Positions 34,218-44,558 of a DNA stretch of 64,000 bases are shown here, one piece after another (the stretch's first letter is position 1; each line of letters opens with the position of its first letter). Below the pieces are notes generated by a model, which worked only from the letters and a program-made list of their open reading frames with translations, made no database searches and was not told where the DNA came from. The stretch lies in assembly GCA_963837155.1 (NCBI GenBank), contig CAWIMB010000002.1:3720001-3784000 (forward strand), given 5' to 3'. Source of the DNA: DASQHW01 sp963837155. Lineage in GTDB: Bacteria; Actinomycetota; Acidimicrobiia; IMCC26256; PALSA-610. Position numbers and translations under genes: made by a program.

Positions 34218-34775
34218 CTACCGCGCGCTGCGCGAGCCGTCCATGCCCGCGAGCACTTCCGAGAGCCGGCCAAGATCGTCGAGCGGCACACGCTCTCCAT
34301 TGACGAACACGGTTGGTGTTGTCACGACGCCGCTGCTGACGCCACTGCGCTGGTGGGCACGCACGGCGTCGGCGAAGTTCTCATAGGCGAGATCCTCTGC
34401 GAAGCGTTCGACGTCGAGCGCGAGATCGGCCGCGTACGTCGCAAGGTCGGGGATGTCGAGGGCTTCCTGATGCTCGAACAGTCGGTCATGCATCTCCCAG
34501 AACATCGCCTGGTCGGCGGCACATTCGGCAGCTTGCGCAGCAACCAGCGCGTGCGGATGCACGCCGGTCAGCGGGAAGTGCCGGAAGGCTTCCCGGAACG
34601 CGTGAGACTCCCGCATCTCCTCGAGCAGACGCCAGAGCCGACCGGAGACGGGGCACTCGTAGTCACCGAAGACGGTGACCGTGGTGCTCGCGTCGGGATC
34701 GCCACGGGTGTGGTCGTCGTTCGCAAGCAGCGGGTGGAGCGGTTGGACCACTGTTGACACCTCCATTGCGTCCAT
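34218..34775 (-). CDS. DsbA-like thioredoxin-fold protein with a single active-site Cys
   Basis: About 185 residues. STTVTVFGDYECPVSGRLWR is the DsbA active-site strand; the helical insert (FREAFRHFPLTGVHPHALVA, AECAADQAMFWEMHDRLFEH) and the cis-Pro strand GVVTTPTVFVNGERVPLDDL complete the fold. The usual CxxC is CPVS, so only the first Cys remains, as in several actinobacterial DSBA-like proteins and 2-hydroxychromene isomerase relatives. The start is uncertain between ATGs at 34775 and 34766. No signal peptide is evident, so it is probably cytoplasmic. It may act as a mixed-disulfide reductase or have lost redox function. Confidence 0.82.
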   Translation of the reverse strand: MDAMEVSTVVQPLHPLLANDDHTRGDPDASTTVTVFGDYECPVSGRLWRLLEEMRESHAFREAFRHFPLTGVHPHALVAAQAAECAADQAMFWEMHDRLFEHQEALDIPDLATYAADLALDVERFAEDLAYENFADAVRAHQRSGVSSGVVTTPTVFVNGERVPLDDLGRLSEVLAGMDGSRSAR

Positions 34776-34940
34776 TGCGATTGCGCATGTTCGGGACGAC
34801 AGACCCATGTTGCGCTCCCGGCGCGAGAGTTGCATCACCCGAACCGCGTCGTCAGGCGCCTCATTCCGACGGACCACCGAACGACCAGCCGGCCGGCAAC
34901 GAACACCAGCCTGGTCGTCCGGCCCGACCCAGGCCGATGA

Positions 34941-34969
34941 TTAGCTGAGGTAATTAGTCAGGGTAAGCT
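34941..34969 (+). promoter_or_regulatory. AT-rich direct repeat and -10 box before the MarR gene
   Basis: Two adjacent 13-base units, TTAGCTGAGGTAA (34941-34953) and TTAGTCAGGGTAA (34954-34966), share nine positions. The overlapping TAAGCT (34964-34969) sits seven bases before the GTG at 34977, matching the leaderless pattern. A repeat overlapping the promoter is a plausible autoregulatory MarR site. Confidence 0.45.
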
Positions 34970-34976
34970 TCTGGTC

Positions 34977-35450
34977 GTGACCACGATCCCCAACGCTCGC
35001 CCCCGCGCCCGAGACGGCGCGAAGTCGCCCGATACTGCAGCGATCGCGGCGCGTCTGCGATTGAGCGCGACCCGCCTGGCCCGGCAGCTGCGGCAGGAAA
35101 CCTCAGCGGGGCTGTCGCCCAGCCAGCTGTCGGCGCTCGCCACCATTGAGCGACATGGTCCGCTCACGCTGGGCGCGCTCGCCGAACAAGAGCGGGTTGC
35201 GCCGCCCAGCGTCACGAAGGTCGTCGCCAAGCTCGAAGCCGCCGGCCTCGTCGCGCGGCGTCTCGACGACCGAGATCGCCGTGTCGTGTGGATGTCGACA
35301 ACGTCCGCGGGCAACGCTCGCCTCGCGAAGATCCGCCAGCGCAAGAACGTGTGGCTCTCGGAACGGATCGCGCAGCTCGACCACACCCAGCGCCGCCGGC
35401 TCGCGGACGCGCTCGACGCCTTGGACGCGCTCACCGCCGACTCGACATGA
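34977..35450 (+). CDS. MarR-family transcription regulator
   Basis: 157 residues. ARLRLSATRLARQLRQETSA, LSPSQLSALATIERHGPLTL, then GALAEQERVAPPSVTKVVAK as recognition helix and LVARRLDDRDRRVVWMSTTS as the wing give a full MarR fold. Start is GTG at 34977. The stop overlaps the ATG of the MFS transporter by four bases (ATGA), so regulator and exporter are one unit. This is the usual arrangement for a substrate-inducible efflux system, with the regulator repressing both. Confidence 0.9.
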   Translation: MTTIPNARPRARDGAKSPDTAAIAARLRLSATRLARQLRQETSAGLSPSQLSALATIERHGPLTLGALAEQERVAPPSVTKVVAKLEAAGLVARRLDDRDRRVVWMSTTSAGNARLAKIRQRKNVWLSERIAQLDHTQRRRLADALDALDALTADST

Positions 35451-36727
35451 AATCGTTTCGCACCGCGACGCGTGAGACCTTCGAGTCGCTCCACGTTCGC
35501 AACTTCCGCCTGTTCTTCACTGGCCAGCTGATCTCCCAGATCGGCAACTGGCTGACGCTCGTCGCGCAGACCCTGCTGGTACTGAAGCTCACCGACAACG
35601 GCATCGCGCTCGGCGCCCTGGCGGCCGCGCAGTTCGGCCCGATCCTCATTCTCGGTCCGTGGGCCGGTCTGATCGCCGACCGCTCCGACAAGCGGAAACT
35701 GTTGCTCATCGTGCAGACGATCGCGATGCTGCAGTCGTTCACACTCGCGGGGCTTGCGTTCAGCGGACACCCTCCCGTACTTGCGATCTATGCAGTCGCG
35801 ATGATCGGCGGCGTGACCATCGCGTTCGACAATCCTGCTCGGCGGGCGTTCGTCGTCGAGATGGTGCCCGAACGTGACGTGCACAACGCGGTCAGCCTCA
35901 ACAGCGCATTGATGACGTCGTCCCGTGTGATCGGACCGGCCCTCGCCGGCTTGCTGGTCGCGACCGTCGGGTTCGGATGGTGCTTCCTCCTCGACGGCTT
36001 GTCGTACCTCGCGGTGCTCGCGGGCTTGTGGATGATCCGTACCGAGGAGCTGCGACCGGCGCCGATCACGCTCAAGGCGAAGCGCCAAATCCGCGAGGGC
36101 TGGCGTTATGCCCGCAGCATTCCTGAGCTGTGGGTGCCACTGACGATGATGGCGATCGTCGGCACACTCTCGTACAACTTCCAAACCGTCTTCCCGCTCT
36201 TCACCACGCGCGATCTCGGGGGGAACGGCACAACGTTCACGTTGCTGTTCTCTGTCGTCAGCGTCGGCGCATTGATCGGTGCGCTGCGCACTGCACGGCG
36301 GAAGTCGATCGACGTTCGGGCCGTCGCGATCGCGTCACTGGGCTACGGCGTCGCGATGGTGTTCATGGCGCTCGCGCCGAACCAGTGGTTCGCCTTCGTG
36401 ATCGGCCTGTTCCTCGGCGTCACGAGCATCGCTTTCCTGACGGCATCCACGTCGATCGTCCAGATCGAAGCCGCGCCCGAGATGCGCGGCCGCGTGCTCG
36501 CCCTCCAGGCGATGCTGTTCCTGGGCAGCACACCGATCGGTGGGCCGATCGTCGGATGGGTCTCGGAGCAGTTCGGCGCGCGGTACGCGATCGGCGTCGG
36601 CGCGGCCGCCGCGCTCGGCGCGGGCGCCTGGGGCCTCATGAAGGCGCGCCGCGCGGCAGCGGCGCACGTTGTCGACCTGGCGCTGGCGCCGGAGGCCGCG
36701 ACCCTGAACGCCGAGCTCGCGCGGTAG
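35447..36727 (+). CDS. MFS transporter, MFS_3/EntS-like exporter
   Basis: 426 residues with 11-12 membrane helices. LHVRNFRLFFTGQLISQIGN is the hallmark first segment of the MFS_3 group, followed by GPWAGLIADRSDKRKLLLIV (motif A), FDNPARRAFVVEMVPERDVH and the second-half AAPEMRGRVLALQAMLFLGS. Relatives export siderophores, macrolides and other drugs. Coupled to a MarR regulator upstream and converging on the catalase gene 12 bases further. Confidence 0.9.
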   Translation: MKSFRTATRETFESLHVRNFRLFFTGQLISQIGNWLTLVAQTLLVLKLTDNGIALGALAAAQFGPILILGPWAGLIADRSDKRKLLLIVQTIAMLQSFTLAGLAFSGHPPVLAIYAVAMIGGVTIAFDNPARRAFVVEMVPERDVHNAVSLNSALMTSSRVIGPALAGLLVATVGFGWCFLLDGLSYLAVLAGLWMIRTEELRPAPITLKAKRQIREGWRYARSIPELWVPLTMMAIVGTLSYNFQTVFPLFTTRDLGGNGTTFTLLFSVVSVGALIGALRTARRKSIDVRAVAIASLGYGVAMVFMALAPNQWFAFVIGLFLGVTSIAFLTASTSIVQIEAAPEMRGRVLALQAMLFLGSTPIGGPIVGWVSEQFGARYAIGVGAAAALGAGAWGLMKARRAAAAHVVDLALAPEAATLNAELAR

Positions 36728-36739
36728 CAGCTCCGGTGG

Positions 36740-38254
36740 TCAGGCCTTGCGCTGCGCGGCGGAGCGCGCCGGGTTCGCCTGCTGCGCCTCCTTCGGATCC
36801 TCCTCGTTCTGCTTGGCGCGCACGCCTTGCTCGACGTTGTCCCCAAGGCTCTTGTCGATGTTGCGCCAATACTCGAACGCGCGTGTGAGCACCTTTTCGG
36901 AGACGCCGTTCAGGAGGTGACCAACAATGTTGTCGGCCAGTCGCCGGCGCGCTGCGTCGTCGAGGACCTCGCGGACCATGGTGCCCGGCTGACCCCAGTC
37001 GTCGTCCTCGGCGTGCAGGTCAGTGGCGGCGCGCACCATGTCGCCCTCGACCTCCCAGCCCGCCAACAACTCGGGCGGGCGCGCGTGGGGTCCGCCATAC
37101 GAGTTCGGCGCATACACCGGATCGCCGGGATTGTTGTAGCGCATCGGGCCGTCCTTGGCGTACGAGTGGCGATCGGTTGCCCGGGGCTGGTTCACCGGCA
37201 GATCCATGTAGTTGGGACCGATGCGATAGCGATGCGTGTCGGGATATGAGAACAGACGTCCGAGCAGCATCTTGTCGGGGCTCGGACCGACACCGGGCAC
37301 GAGGTTCGACGGCTCGAACGCCGCGAGCTCGATGTCGGTGTGATAGTTCGCCGGGTTGCGGTCGAGCGTCAGCGTGCCGACGTCGATCAGCGGGTAGTCG
37401 CCGTGCGGCCACACCTTGGTGAGGTCGAACGGATTGAACCGGTACGTCTTGGCGTCGGCGTACGGCATGATCTGTACCTTCAGCGTCCAGCTCGGGAAGT
37501 CGCCGGCGTCGATGTGCTCCCGCAGATCGCGGATGTGGTAGTCGGTGTCGATCGCGGCCATCTGGTCGCCCTCGTCCTGCGTGAAGAATTCGATGCCCTG
37601 GTTGGTCTTGAAGTGGTACTTCACCCAATGCCGTTCGCCACGCGCGTTGACCCACATGTACGTGTGCGACGAGTAGCCGTTCATGTTGCGCCACGAGCGG
37701 GGCAGGCCACGATCACCCATCAACCACGTCACCATGTGCGCCGACTCGGGACTCAGCGTCCAGAAGTCCCACTGCATGTCGTGATCGCGCAGATGCGTGT
37801 CGGCCCGACGCTTCTGTGAGCGGATGAAGTCCTGAAACTTCATCGGGTCCTTCACGAAGAAGACCGGCGTGTTGTTGCCGACCATGTCGTAGTTGCCTTC
37901 GGTCGTATAGAACTTCAGCGCAAAGCCGCGGGGATCGCGCCACGTGTCCGGGCTCCCGAGCTCGCCGGCAACCGTCGAGAACCGCAGCAGCGTCTCCGTC
38001 GTGGCGCGCGGCTGGAAGACCGCGGCCTTGGTGTAGCGGCTGATGTCGGTCGTGACCTCGAACCTGCCAAACGCGCCCCCGCCTTTGGCGTGCACAACAC
38101 GCTCGGGGACGCGCTCGCGGTTGAACTGCGCCATCTTCTCAATGAGGTAGTGGTCCTGCAGGAGGATCGGACCGGACCGGCCTGCGGTGAGCGAGTGCTC
38201 GTCGCTCTCGGCCGGAATGCCGGCGTTGGTGGTGGTCGCAGGCGTGTCGTCCAT
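36740..38254 (-). CDS. katA: Haem catalase, small-subunit type
   Basis: 504 residues. RVVHAKGGGAFGRFEVT holds the distal His; RFSTVAGELGSPDTWRDPRG, then FALKFYTTEGNYDMVGNNTP with the distal Asn, PMKFQDFIRSQKR, and the proximal RLFSYPDTHRYRIGPNY with the haem-ligand Tyr. These all match monofunctional catalases, which break down hydrogen peroxide in the cytoplasm. Size fits the small-subunit clades. The ATG at 38254 has GAGGAG upstream. The C-terminus ends in a polar EDPKEAQQANPARSAAQ tail. No peroxide regulator is adjacent. Confidence 0.95.
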   Translation of the reverse strand: MDDTPATTTNAGIPAESDEHSLTAGRSGPILLQDHYLIEKMAQFNRERVPERVVHAKGGGAFGRFEVTTDISRYTKAAVFQPRATTETLLRFSTVAGELGSPDTWRDPRGFALKFYTTEGNYDMVGNNTPVFFVKDPMKFQDFIRSQKRRADTHLRDHDMQWDFWTLSPESAHMVTWLMGDRGLPRSWRNMNGYSSHTYMWVNARGERHWVKYHFKTNQGIEFFTQDEGDQMAAIDTDYHIRDLREHIDAGDFPSWTLKVQIMPYADAKTYRFNPFDLTKVWPHGDYPLIDVGTLTLDRNPANYHTDIELAAFEPSNLVPGVGPSPDKMLLGRLFSYPDTHRYRIGPNYMDLPVNQPRATDRHSYAKDGPMRYNNPGDPVYAPNSYGGPHARPPELLAGWEVEGDMVRAATDLHAEDDDWGQPGTMVREVLDDAARRRLADNIVGHLLNGVSEKVLTRAFEYWRNIDKSLGDNVEQGVRAKQNEEDPKEAQQANPARSAAQRKA

Positions 38255-38322
38255 CGTCACTCCTCGGTGCGGATGCGCGTCGTGTCCGCGGCCCTTACCC
38301 AAGAGATGGCAGACGCGCGGTC

Positions 38323-38422
38323 GCGATTGGCAATCATCACCAGGTCGTCCACGTGTCGGTCCGTTTTGTAGCGAGATTGCGGGGTAGATCCCTTGACAAC
38401 CGTTTACGTCGATACCGAGAAT
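38323..38422 (+). promoter_or_regulatory. Conserved promoter region of coiled-coil gene 1
   Basis: A box GCGATTGGCAATCATCACCA continues as GGTCG (38323-38347) and is 23/25 identical to 58497-58521. Then TAGATCCCTTGACA contains a -35 TTGACA (38393-38398), and an 18-base spacer leads to GAGAAT (38417-38422). The same order and spacer length occur before the paralogue at 58.6 kb. Confidence 0.7.
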
Positions 38423-38457
38423 TACGCGCACATCGGGCGCGCGTGGAGGATGCACGG

Positions 38458-39774
38458 ATGGCGGAGTCTGCATCACCGGAGTCGGCTGCCGGCGACGTCG
38501 AAGCGACGAGCGGCAAGAGCGGGAGGCGTCAGCTGCGCCGGCGGCGCGGCCGCTCGGAACCACCGGCCGCGCCGGCCGAGGCCGACGCTCCTCAGGAATC
38601 GGGCGAGGGCGAGCGACGGAAGTACGTGCGAATGACCGACGACGTCGTGCCGGACCGCCCGCTGACACCGATCGAGGCAGCCGAACGCGAGCTCGCGCGG
38701 CAGAAGGAGATGCTCCTTCATGCTCACCGCAAGGCGCAGGCCGCGCGCGGTGGCGCCGAGAAGATGCGTGCTGATGTCGCTGACGCCGCGGCCGACGTGC
38801 AACGCCTCGCCGAGGACGAGGACGCGTTGTGCGAACGGCTGCACCAGAAGGGCGTCGCGGCGGCTGAGGCCACGCGCGCGCAACGCGAGGCCGAGGCCGA
38901 GGAAGCCGAACGACGCCTCGCCGAGTTCGAACGGGCGGAGATCGCCACGAAGCAAGAACGCGCTCGGCGGTTCGAGAGCGAGCTCACGGCGGCCGCCGAG
39001 CATCGCGCTGACAGGGAGAGTGAGGCGCGGGCACGCGCCGAGGCCGCTCGACTCGCAGCCGAACGCGCCGTCGCCGCCGCGAAGGCAGCTGACGAGCGGC
39101 TCAGGGAAATCGTCGCCGAGTCGGAGCTCGCCGATATTGACGCGCTCACCGCCAAGGAAGGGCATGCCGAGGCCGAGGCCGAGGAGGCGAGGGCCCGCCG
39201 CGCGGAATTCGAGCGGCAGCACGACGCGCGAGCCGCGGAGTTCGAACGGGCTCAGCGCGAAGCCGAAGAACGACTGTCGGCAGACGAGGACGAAGCCCTT
39301 GACGCCGCGGCCGAACGGCGCGCCGCTGCCGAGGCGCGTGTCCGAGACCTCACCGAGCACATCGCCGAGGCGCAGCGTCGAGAAGCTGACGCCGAGGCTG
39401 CGGCGGCGGCCCTCGAAGCCGCCGTCATTCGCGCCGAGGAGTTTCTCGTCGCGGCTCGCGATTCCGAGGCGCGGTTGGAGGAAACGCGGCGCGCCGAGCT
39501 GGCCGCTCGCGCCAAAGCCGACGAGGCGCGGGCCGCGGCCGCGGCGGCGCGGGCCGAGGCCGAAGAAGCCGAATCTCTTGCTCGTGACGCCGAGACACGC
39601 GCGCAGGAGCTGGTACGCATCGCGGAGGAACGCGCCGCCGAGGTCCGCGAGGCGGATCGCACCGCGGCCTCGGTGCGCGCTCTGCATCTCGAGTCGCAGC
39701 CGAGCGACGAATCGATCGTCGTGATCGACCTCACGAGCGCGAGCGACACGGAGACGATTGACACGACCGGTTGA
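38458..39774 (+). CDS. Alanine/glutamate-rich coiled-coil protein 1
   Basis: 438 residues. A polar head contains the basic patch RRQLRRRRGRSEPP (about 20-33); a linker carries PLTPIEAAERELARQKEMLL; residues 90-410 are continuous heptad-rich coiled coil (RAEAARLAAERAVAAAKAAD and similar). One Cys lies in EDALCERLHQKG. The end is non-coiled and acidic (SIVVIDLTSASDTETIDTTG). No family recognised. The ATG at 38458 follows GGAGG. A paralogue at 58.6 kb shares head, linker, Cys position and promoter. A structural, envelope- or nucleoid-associated scaffold is possible, but nothing in view proves a role. Confidence 0.8.
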   Translation: MAESASPESAAGDVEATSGKSGRRQLRRRRGRSEPPAAPAEADAPQESGEGERRKYVRMTDDVVPDRPLTPIEAAERELARQKEMLLHAHRKAQAARGGAEKMRADVADAAADVQRLAEDEDALCERLHQKGVAAAEATRAQREAEAEEAERRLAEFERAEIATKQERARRFESELTAAAEHRADRESEARARAEAARLAAERAVAAAKAADERLREIVAESELADIDALTAKEGHAEAEAEEARARRAEFERQHDARAAEFERAQREAEERLSADEDEALDAAAERRAAAEARVRDLTEHIAEAQRREADAEAAAAALEAAVIRAEEFLVAARDSEARLEETRRAELAARAKADEARAAAAAARAEAEEAESLARDAETRAQELVRIAEERAAEVREADRTAASVRALHLESQPSDESIVVIDLTSASDTETIDTTG

Positions 39775-39795
39775 CGATCCGCTAAGCGTGTCGTC

Positions 39796-40288
39796 GTGGA
39801 GTACCCGGATGTGTATCCCGTCACCTTGCAGGGTGACCGGGTTCGGCTGCGTGAAATAGGGCCCGCGGACACGACGGCCGCATTCCGATGGGAGTCCGAT
39901 CCGCAGTTCGTCCGATACATGGCTCTCGAACCGGTCGCGACGGAAGCGGACGAGGAAGCGCACGTGCGCTCGATCCAACAGCAGGCCGAGGATCGGCCCC
40001 GACGGCAGTACCACCTGGGCGTGGTGTGGAAGGCGTCCGATGAGTTGGTCGGCGTGGCGCGGATCGGGATCACGGCACCCGACCATCGCGGTGGCGACAT
40101 CGGCTTCGGGCTCCGACACGATCAGTGGGGAAAGGGACCTCGACATGGTGCTCGACTTCACCGCGGTCCTTTCTGGGTTGGTCATCGGCGACACCAAGGC
40201 GTGCGTGAGCGGTACGTACCTCGACCGTGCGACACGGGTGCAATTCCGATTCTTCGGCTGCGACAAGGTGATCGTGGAACCGAAGTAG
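39796..40288 (+). CDS. GNAT-family acetyltransferase, frameshifted
   Basis: About 163 residues over two frames. VYPVTLQGDRVRLREIGPAD, AAFRWESDPQFVRYMALEPV and GVARIGITAPDHRGGDIGFG followed by HDQWGKG identify the N-acetyltransferase fold and its acetyl-CoA loop. After about 40130 the frame changes and continues DLDMVLDFTAVLSGLVIGDT, then ATRVQFRFFGCDKVIVEPK, the last helix and strand. One surplus G in the GGGGAAAGGG region would explain it. Relatives acetylate ribosomal-protein N-termini, antibiotics or small amines. It lies 21 bases after coiled-coil gene 1 and may share its message. Confidence 0.75.
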
Positions 40289-40299
40289 CGCGCGGAGAT

Positions 40300-42718
40300 C
40301 TATTCGGCGCGGAGCACCTCGGCAACGTGCATTCGAGCGACGCGCCGCGTGGGCCACGCGGCCAGGAGATTCGCGGCGAGCAGGGCCACCGGCACGATCG
40401 CGAACAGCGCGATCGCCGCGACCGGGGGGACTACCTGGAGCGGCACCCGCTCCGAGATGAGACGCCACGCCATCCGGCCGAGGATCACGCCGATCGGGAT
40501 GCCGATCACCAACCCGACGACGCTGATCGCGGTGCTCTGCGCGGCCACGACGAGGCGACTCTGCCCCCGCGTGAAGCCAAGCGCGCGCAACACCGCGAAG
40601 TCACGCGCCCGGGCGCGTGTGAGCGCGACGAGCAGGTATGTCAACGCGGCGACCGCGAGCAGCGCGAGGAAGATGGCGAGCACCTCCGGCAGGCGCTGCA
40701 CGTTGCGCAGGTTGGTCATCTCGATCGGCTGCTCGACGGGGGTGACACCGTCGACCCGGCCGCCGAGCGACTTCGTCACTTGCGCGATCGCCTGCGCGTG
40801 ATCGATGCCGGACGCGAACCGAACGGCAATCACGCTCTCGGTGCGGAGTGTATTGAGGCCGGCCGCCGGCTTGTTTGGAGGCACCGCTGCGTCCCAGCCC
40901 GAGGGTGTCAGCCAAATGCCTTGATCGAACGTGGCATGCACGTCGGACGGAAACAGCGCCCGGCCTACGATCTGCACGCGTCGGCGATTCGGCCCGACGG
41001 TAACGAAGTCGCCGATGTCGACGTGCACGTCACGCTGACGTACGTCACGCTGACTCGCCGGTCCGATTGCCGCCTCGTCGGCAGTCTTCGGCGCGCGTCC
41101 GTCGATGATCGTGAGCGAGATCGGCGCGTCGCTCCCGGCAGGTGGGCGGACGGTGAAGCCCGGAACACCCACGCCGTTCACGTCGACAACCAGCCGGTCG
41201 ACAACGGCGACGCTGCGCACACCCGGAACGCCTGCGACACCCGCGACGACATCTGCCTTGACCCCGCGCGGCAAGGTCGCCGGATTTTGGGAGCACGGTC
41301 GCGTCCCACGTGACACCGGCGCGCTCCGGGTGCGCGAGCGTGTCGCGGAGGCCGTGATCGATCGTGAGCGCGCCGACGACGCCGAGCACACCGACGACGG
41401 CGCCGATCAGCGCCGGGCGCACCGCGACGTCGACCCGGCCGCGCCGCTGGTCGAACGCCATCGTCGCACCCACGCCGACGCTGACCGGTGTGCTGCGGCG
41501 CACGCGCCCGAGCAGAGCACCACGCGCGCCGACGCTGCGAAGCGACTCGGGACGGGCCGCGCGCGCGGCAACGAGATACGCGCCGCCGAACACGAGCGCG
41601 GCGACGAGGACGGCGCCGGGCGCGAGCACGAGCCAATCGGTGTGCACGCCCCGATCGGGATCGACGCGACCGGCGATTCCGACCGGGAGCCAACGCGAGA
41701 CCGTCACCGCGGTCGCGATCACTCCGACTGCGGCACCGACCGCCACGAACAAGTGCGCCCGGGCGCCCGCAGAAGCAAGATCCCGGCGCCTCATGCCGAT
41801 CGCGCGCAGCACGGGCGCGTCGGTGCGGATCGTCGCGGCCGAGCGCCCGACCATCTGACCAACCAGCACGAGACCCGCGGCCGCGATGGCAATCGCGATC
41901 AGCACAAGAGCCGACTGCTCGACGTTGATCGTTGTATCGACGCGGCGTTGAGCAGCGCGCAGGTCGAGCACCGGTGTCCCGGGCTTGAGATCTCGGTTCG
42001 CGTCGCGTTGCAGCGCCTCGACACCACCGGCTCCCGGGCGCAAGTGCACGAACCCGTTCTCGATCCAGAGGATGTCGTCGCCGTGAGCAGCGAGCACGCC
42101 CGGAGAGAGCACGACCAGCGGCGTGAACAGGAACTGCGGCGTCATCCGTACGATGCCGACAACGCGGAGCTGCAATGCAGCGCCACTCGGCGGGTCACCG
42201 CTCGTGTCGTCTTGTTGGGGCCCGTACGCGTGGAACGGGAGCACGGAACCCACGTGGAGGTGCGCCTCCTTGGCAACGTCCTCGTCGACGATCATCTCGT
42301 CGGCGGCGCGCGGGTCATACATGCGCCCGTGCATCACCACTGGTCGGTCGATCGTGGTGCCCCACTGTCCGTCGACCGAACCCATGAGGACGCCTTCGTC
42401 CGCCTCACCGGGAATCACACCGAACGTCAGGAACCAGCGAGCGAGGCGCGCGACTTCGGGCCGCGCGGCGAGCTTCGGCCAGTCGGGGTGGAACAGGCCG
42501 ACCTGGCTGGGGAACACGATGGCGTCGGCCGCGTGCGTGCGCGTCCGCAATCGTTCGAAGGCGGTGTTCGTCCGGCGGGCGCCGGCCAATGACGCGAGCG
42601 CGAGCCCACCGGTGACGGCGGCCACCACCGCGATGAGCGTGAGTGATCGCCAGCGCGCGTGACGGTCAGCCCGAGCCCACGACGCGGCAGCCGCGGCCGG
42701 GCCGTCACGGTTCCTCAC
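40300..42718 (-). CDS. FtsX-type ABC transporter permease, frameshifted
   Basis: About 806 residues. An N-terminal helix (SLTLIAVVAAVTGGLALASL) is followed by a periplasmic MacB-like core domain, then a three-helix FtsX block (ALVLIAIAIAAAGLVLVGQM...), a second core domain and a final FtsX block (FLALLAVAALTYLLVALTRA, ARDFAVLRALGFTRGQSRLV). Such two-block permeases move lipids, lipoproteins or peptides with an ATPase partner, which is not adjacent here. The frame breaks near 41275-41290: VTWDATVLPKSGDL must join PRGVKADVVAGVAGVPGVR. GTG start at 42718 with leaderless -10. Confidence 0.85.
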
Positions 42719-42730
42719 GCTGTCAACCTA
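42719..42730 (-). promoter_or_regulatory. Leaderless -10 box of the FtsX permease gene
   Basis: On the minus strand TAGGTT (42725-42730), six bases, then the GTG start at 42718. Confidence 0.5.
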
Positions 42731-42819
42731 GGACGACGACCCGCGAGCGACGAGAAGACTCGCCTCCCAGATGACGGGGTGCTGGCACTACTGGGGTATC
42801 GCCCGGACCCGCCCGTCCT

Positions 42820-42831
42820 TAGACTCGGCGC
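42820..42831 (+). promoter_or_regulatory. Leaderless -10 box of D-aminoacylase 2
   Basis: TAGACT (42820-42825), six bases, then the GTG at 42832. With 42725-42730 this makes two divergent leaderless promoters in one 113-base spacer. Confidence 0.55.
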
Positions 42832-44558
42832 GTGAGCGAACATGATCTGATCATTCGGGGCGGCGAGGTCGTCGACGGTACCGGCGCACCCCAACAGCAG
42901 GCTGACATCGCGATCGGCGGCGGAGTCATCACCAAGGTCGGAACCGTCGACGGTACGGCCGAACGCACGATCGACGCCGACGGCCTGCTCGTCACTCCCG
43001 GGTTCGTCGACATCCACACGCACTACGACGGGCAGGCGACGTGGGACGAACGGATGATCCCGTCGTCATGGCACGGCGTGACAACCGTCGTGGCCGGGAA
43101 TTGTGGCGTCGGCTTCGCGCCTGTGCATGACACCGACCACGACCGCCTGATCGAGCTGATGGAAGGCGTCGAGGATATTCCTGGCGTCGCTTTGCACGAG
43201 GGGCTCGCGTGGAACTGGCGCTCGCTTCCCGAGTTCATCGACGCGCTCGACACGCCGCGCGTTCGACATCGATCTCGCGCTGCAAGTGCCGCACGCCGCG
43301 CTTCGCCTGCACGTCATGGGCGAACGGGGGGCCCGCCGGGAACCCGCGACCGCCGAGGACATCGTGCTGATGGCGAAGCTCGCGCGCGAGGCCATCGAGG
43401 CGGGCGCGCTCGGCTTCTCGACGTCGCGCACCCTCAATCACCGCAGCAGCAAGGGCGAGCTGACGCCGACGCTTACCGCAGAGGCTGACGAGCTCGTCGG
43501 CATCGCGACCGCGATCGGCGCGACCGGGCGCGGCGTGCTGCAAGCGGTCTCCGACTTCGTCGACGTCGACGCGGAGTTCTCGTTGTTCCGCAGCATGGCG
43601 GAGGCGTCGGGTCGCCCGCTGTCGTTCACGCTGCTCCAGACCAAGCTCGACTCGTGGCGCCGCCAGCTCGAACTCCTCGCCGACGCGAACGCGGCGGGCG
43701 TCACCATGCGGGGACAGGTCGCGCCGCGCGCGGTCGGGTTGCTGCTCGGTCTCGAGTGCACGCTGCACCCGCTGCTCACCAATCGCGTGTACCGCGACAT
43801 CGCGGCGCTCCCGCTCACCGAACGCGTCGCGGTGCTTTCGGACCCCGAGTTCAAAGCCAAAGTGCTCGCGGCCGACGCGGAGGGCCGTACGAGCGAGGGC
43901 GGCCGGCTCCTCGGCGGCTTCGATCGCATGTACGAGCTCGGCGATCCGCCCGACTACGAACCCGACCCGTCGTCGAGCATCTCCGCGCGCGGTACGCGAA
44001 CAGCGCGACCCGCTCGACCTCGCCTACGACATCATGCTGCAGGACGGTGGTCGCGGCTTCCTCTACCGTCCGGTCCTCAACTACGACGACGGAAACCTCG
44101 ATGCGGCCGGCGAGATGCTGGCGGCCGAGCACACCGTCGTCGGACTCGGCGACGGCGGCGCGCACGTCGGAACGATCTGCGACGCGAGCTTCCCAACAAC
44201 CTTGCTCGCGCTCTGGGGCCGCGATCGCGATCACGGACGCCTGCCGATCCCGTTCCTGGTGCAACGCCAGACATCGGCGACTGCGCGCACGGTCGGTCTG
44301 CTCGACCGGGGCGTGCTCGCTCCGGGATACCGCGCCGACGTGAACCTGATCGACATCGACCGCCTCACCGCCCGGCGACCCGAGGTTCGTTACGACCTGC
44401 CCGCGGGCGGCAAGCGGTTCGTGCAACGGGCCGACGGCTACGTCGCGACGATCGTGAAAGGCGTTGTGACCTATGAGAACGGCGAGCCGGCCGGGCCGTT
44501 GCCCGGGCGGCTGGTGCGCGGGCCACAAGCCGCTCCGACTGGAGGAGGCGCGCGATGA
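42832..44558 (+). CDS. N-acyl-D-amino-acid deacylase family amidohydrolase 2, frameshifted
   Basis: About 575 residues. LIIRGGEVVDGTGAPQQQAD, then VTPGFVDIHTHYDGQATWDE (HxH metal site), GVTTVVAGNCGVGFAPVHD, GALGFSTSRTLNHRSSKGE, and near the end VVGLGDGGAHVGTICDASF and GLLDRGVLAPGYRADVNLID match the D-aminoacylase/dihydropyrimidinase-like group. The frame breaks near 43258 and 43988. The protein differs from the family member at 19.9 kb in its longer insert (LSFTLLQTKLDSWRRQLELL), so the two are not recent duplicates. Start GTG at 42832. The stop overlaps the TauD-like gene by four bases. Confidence 0.85.
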
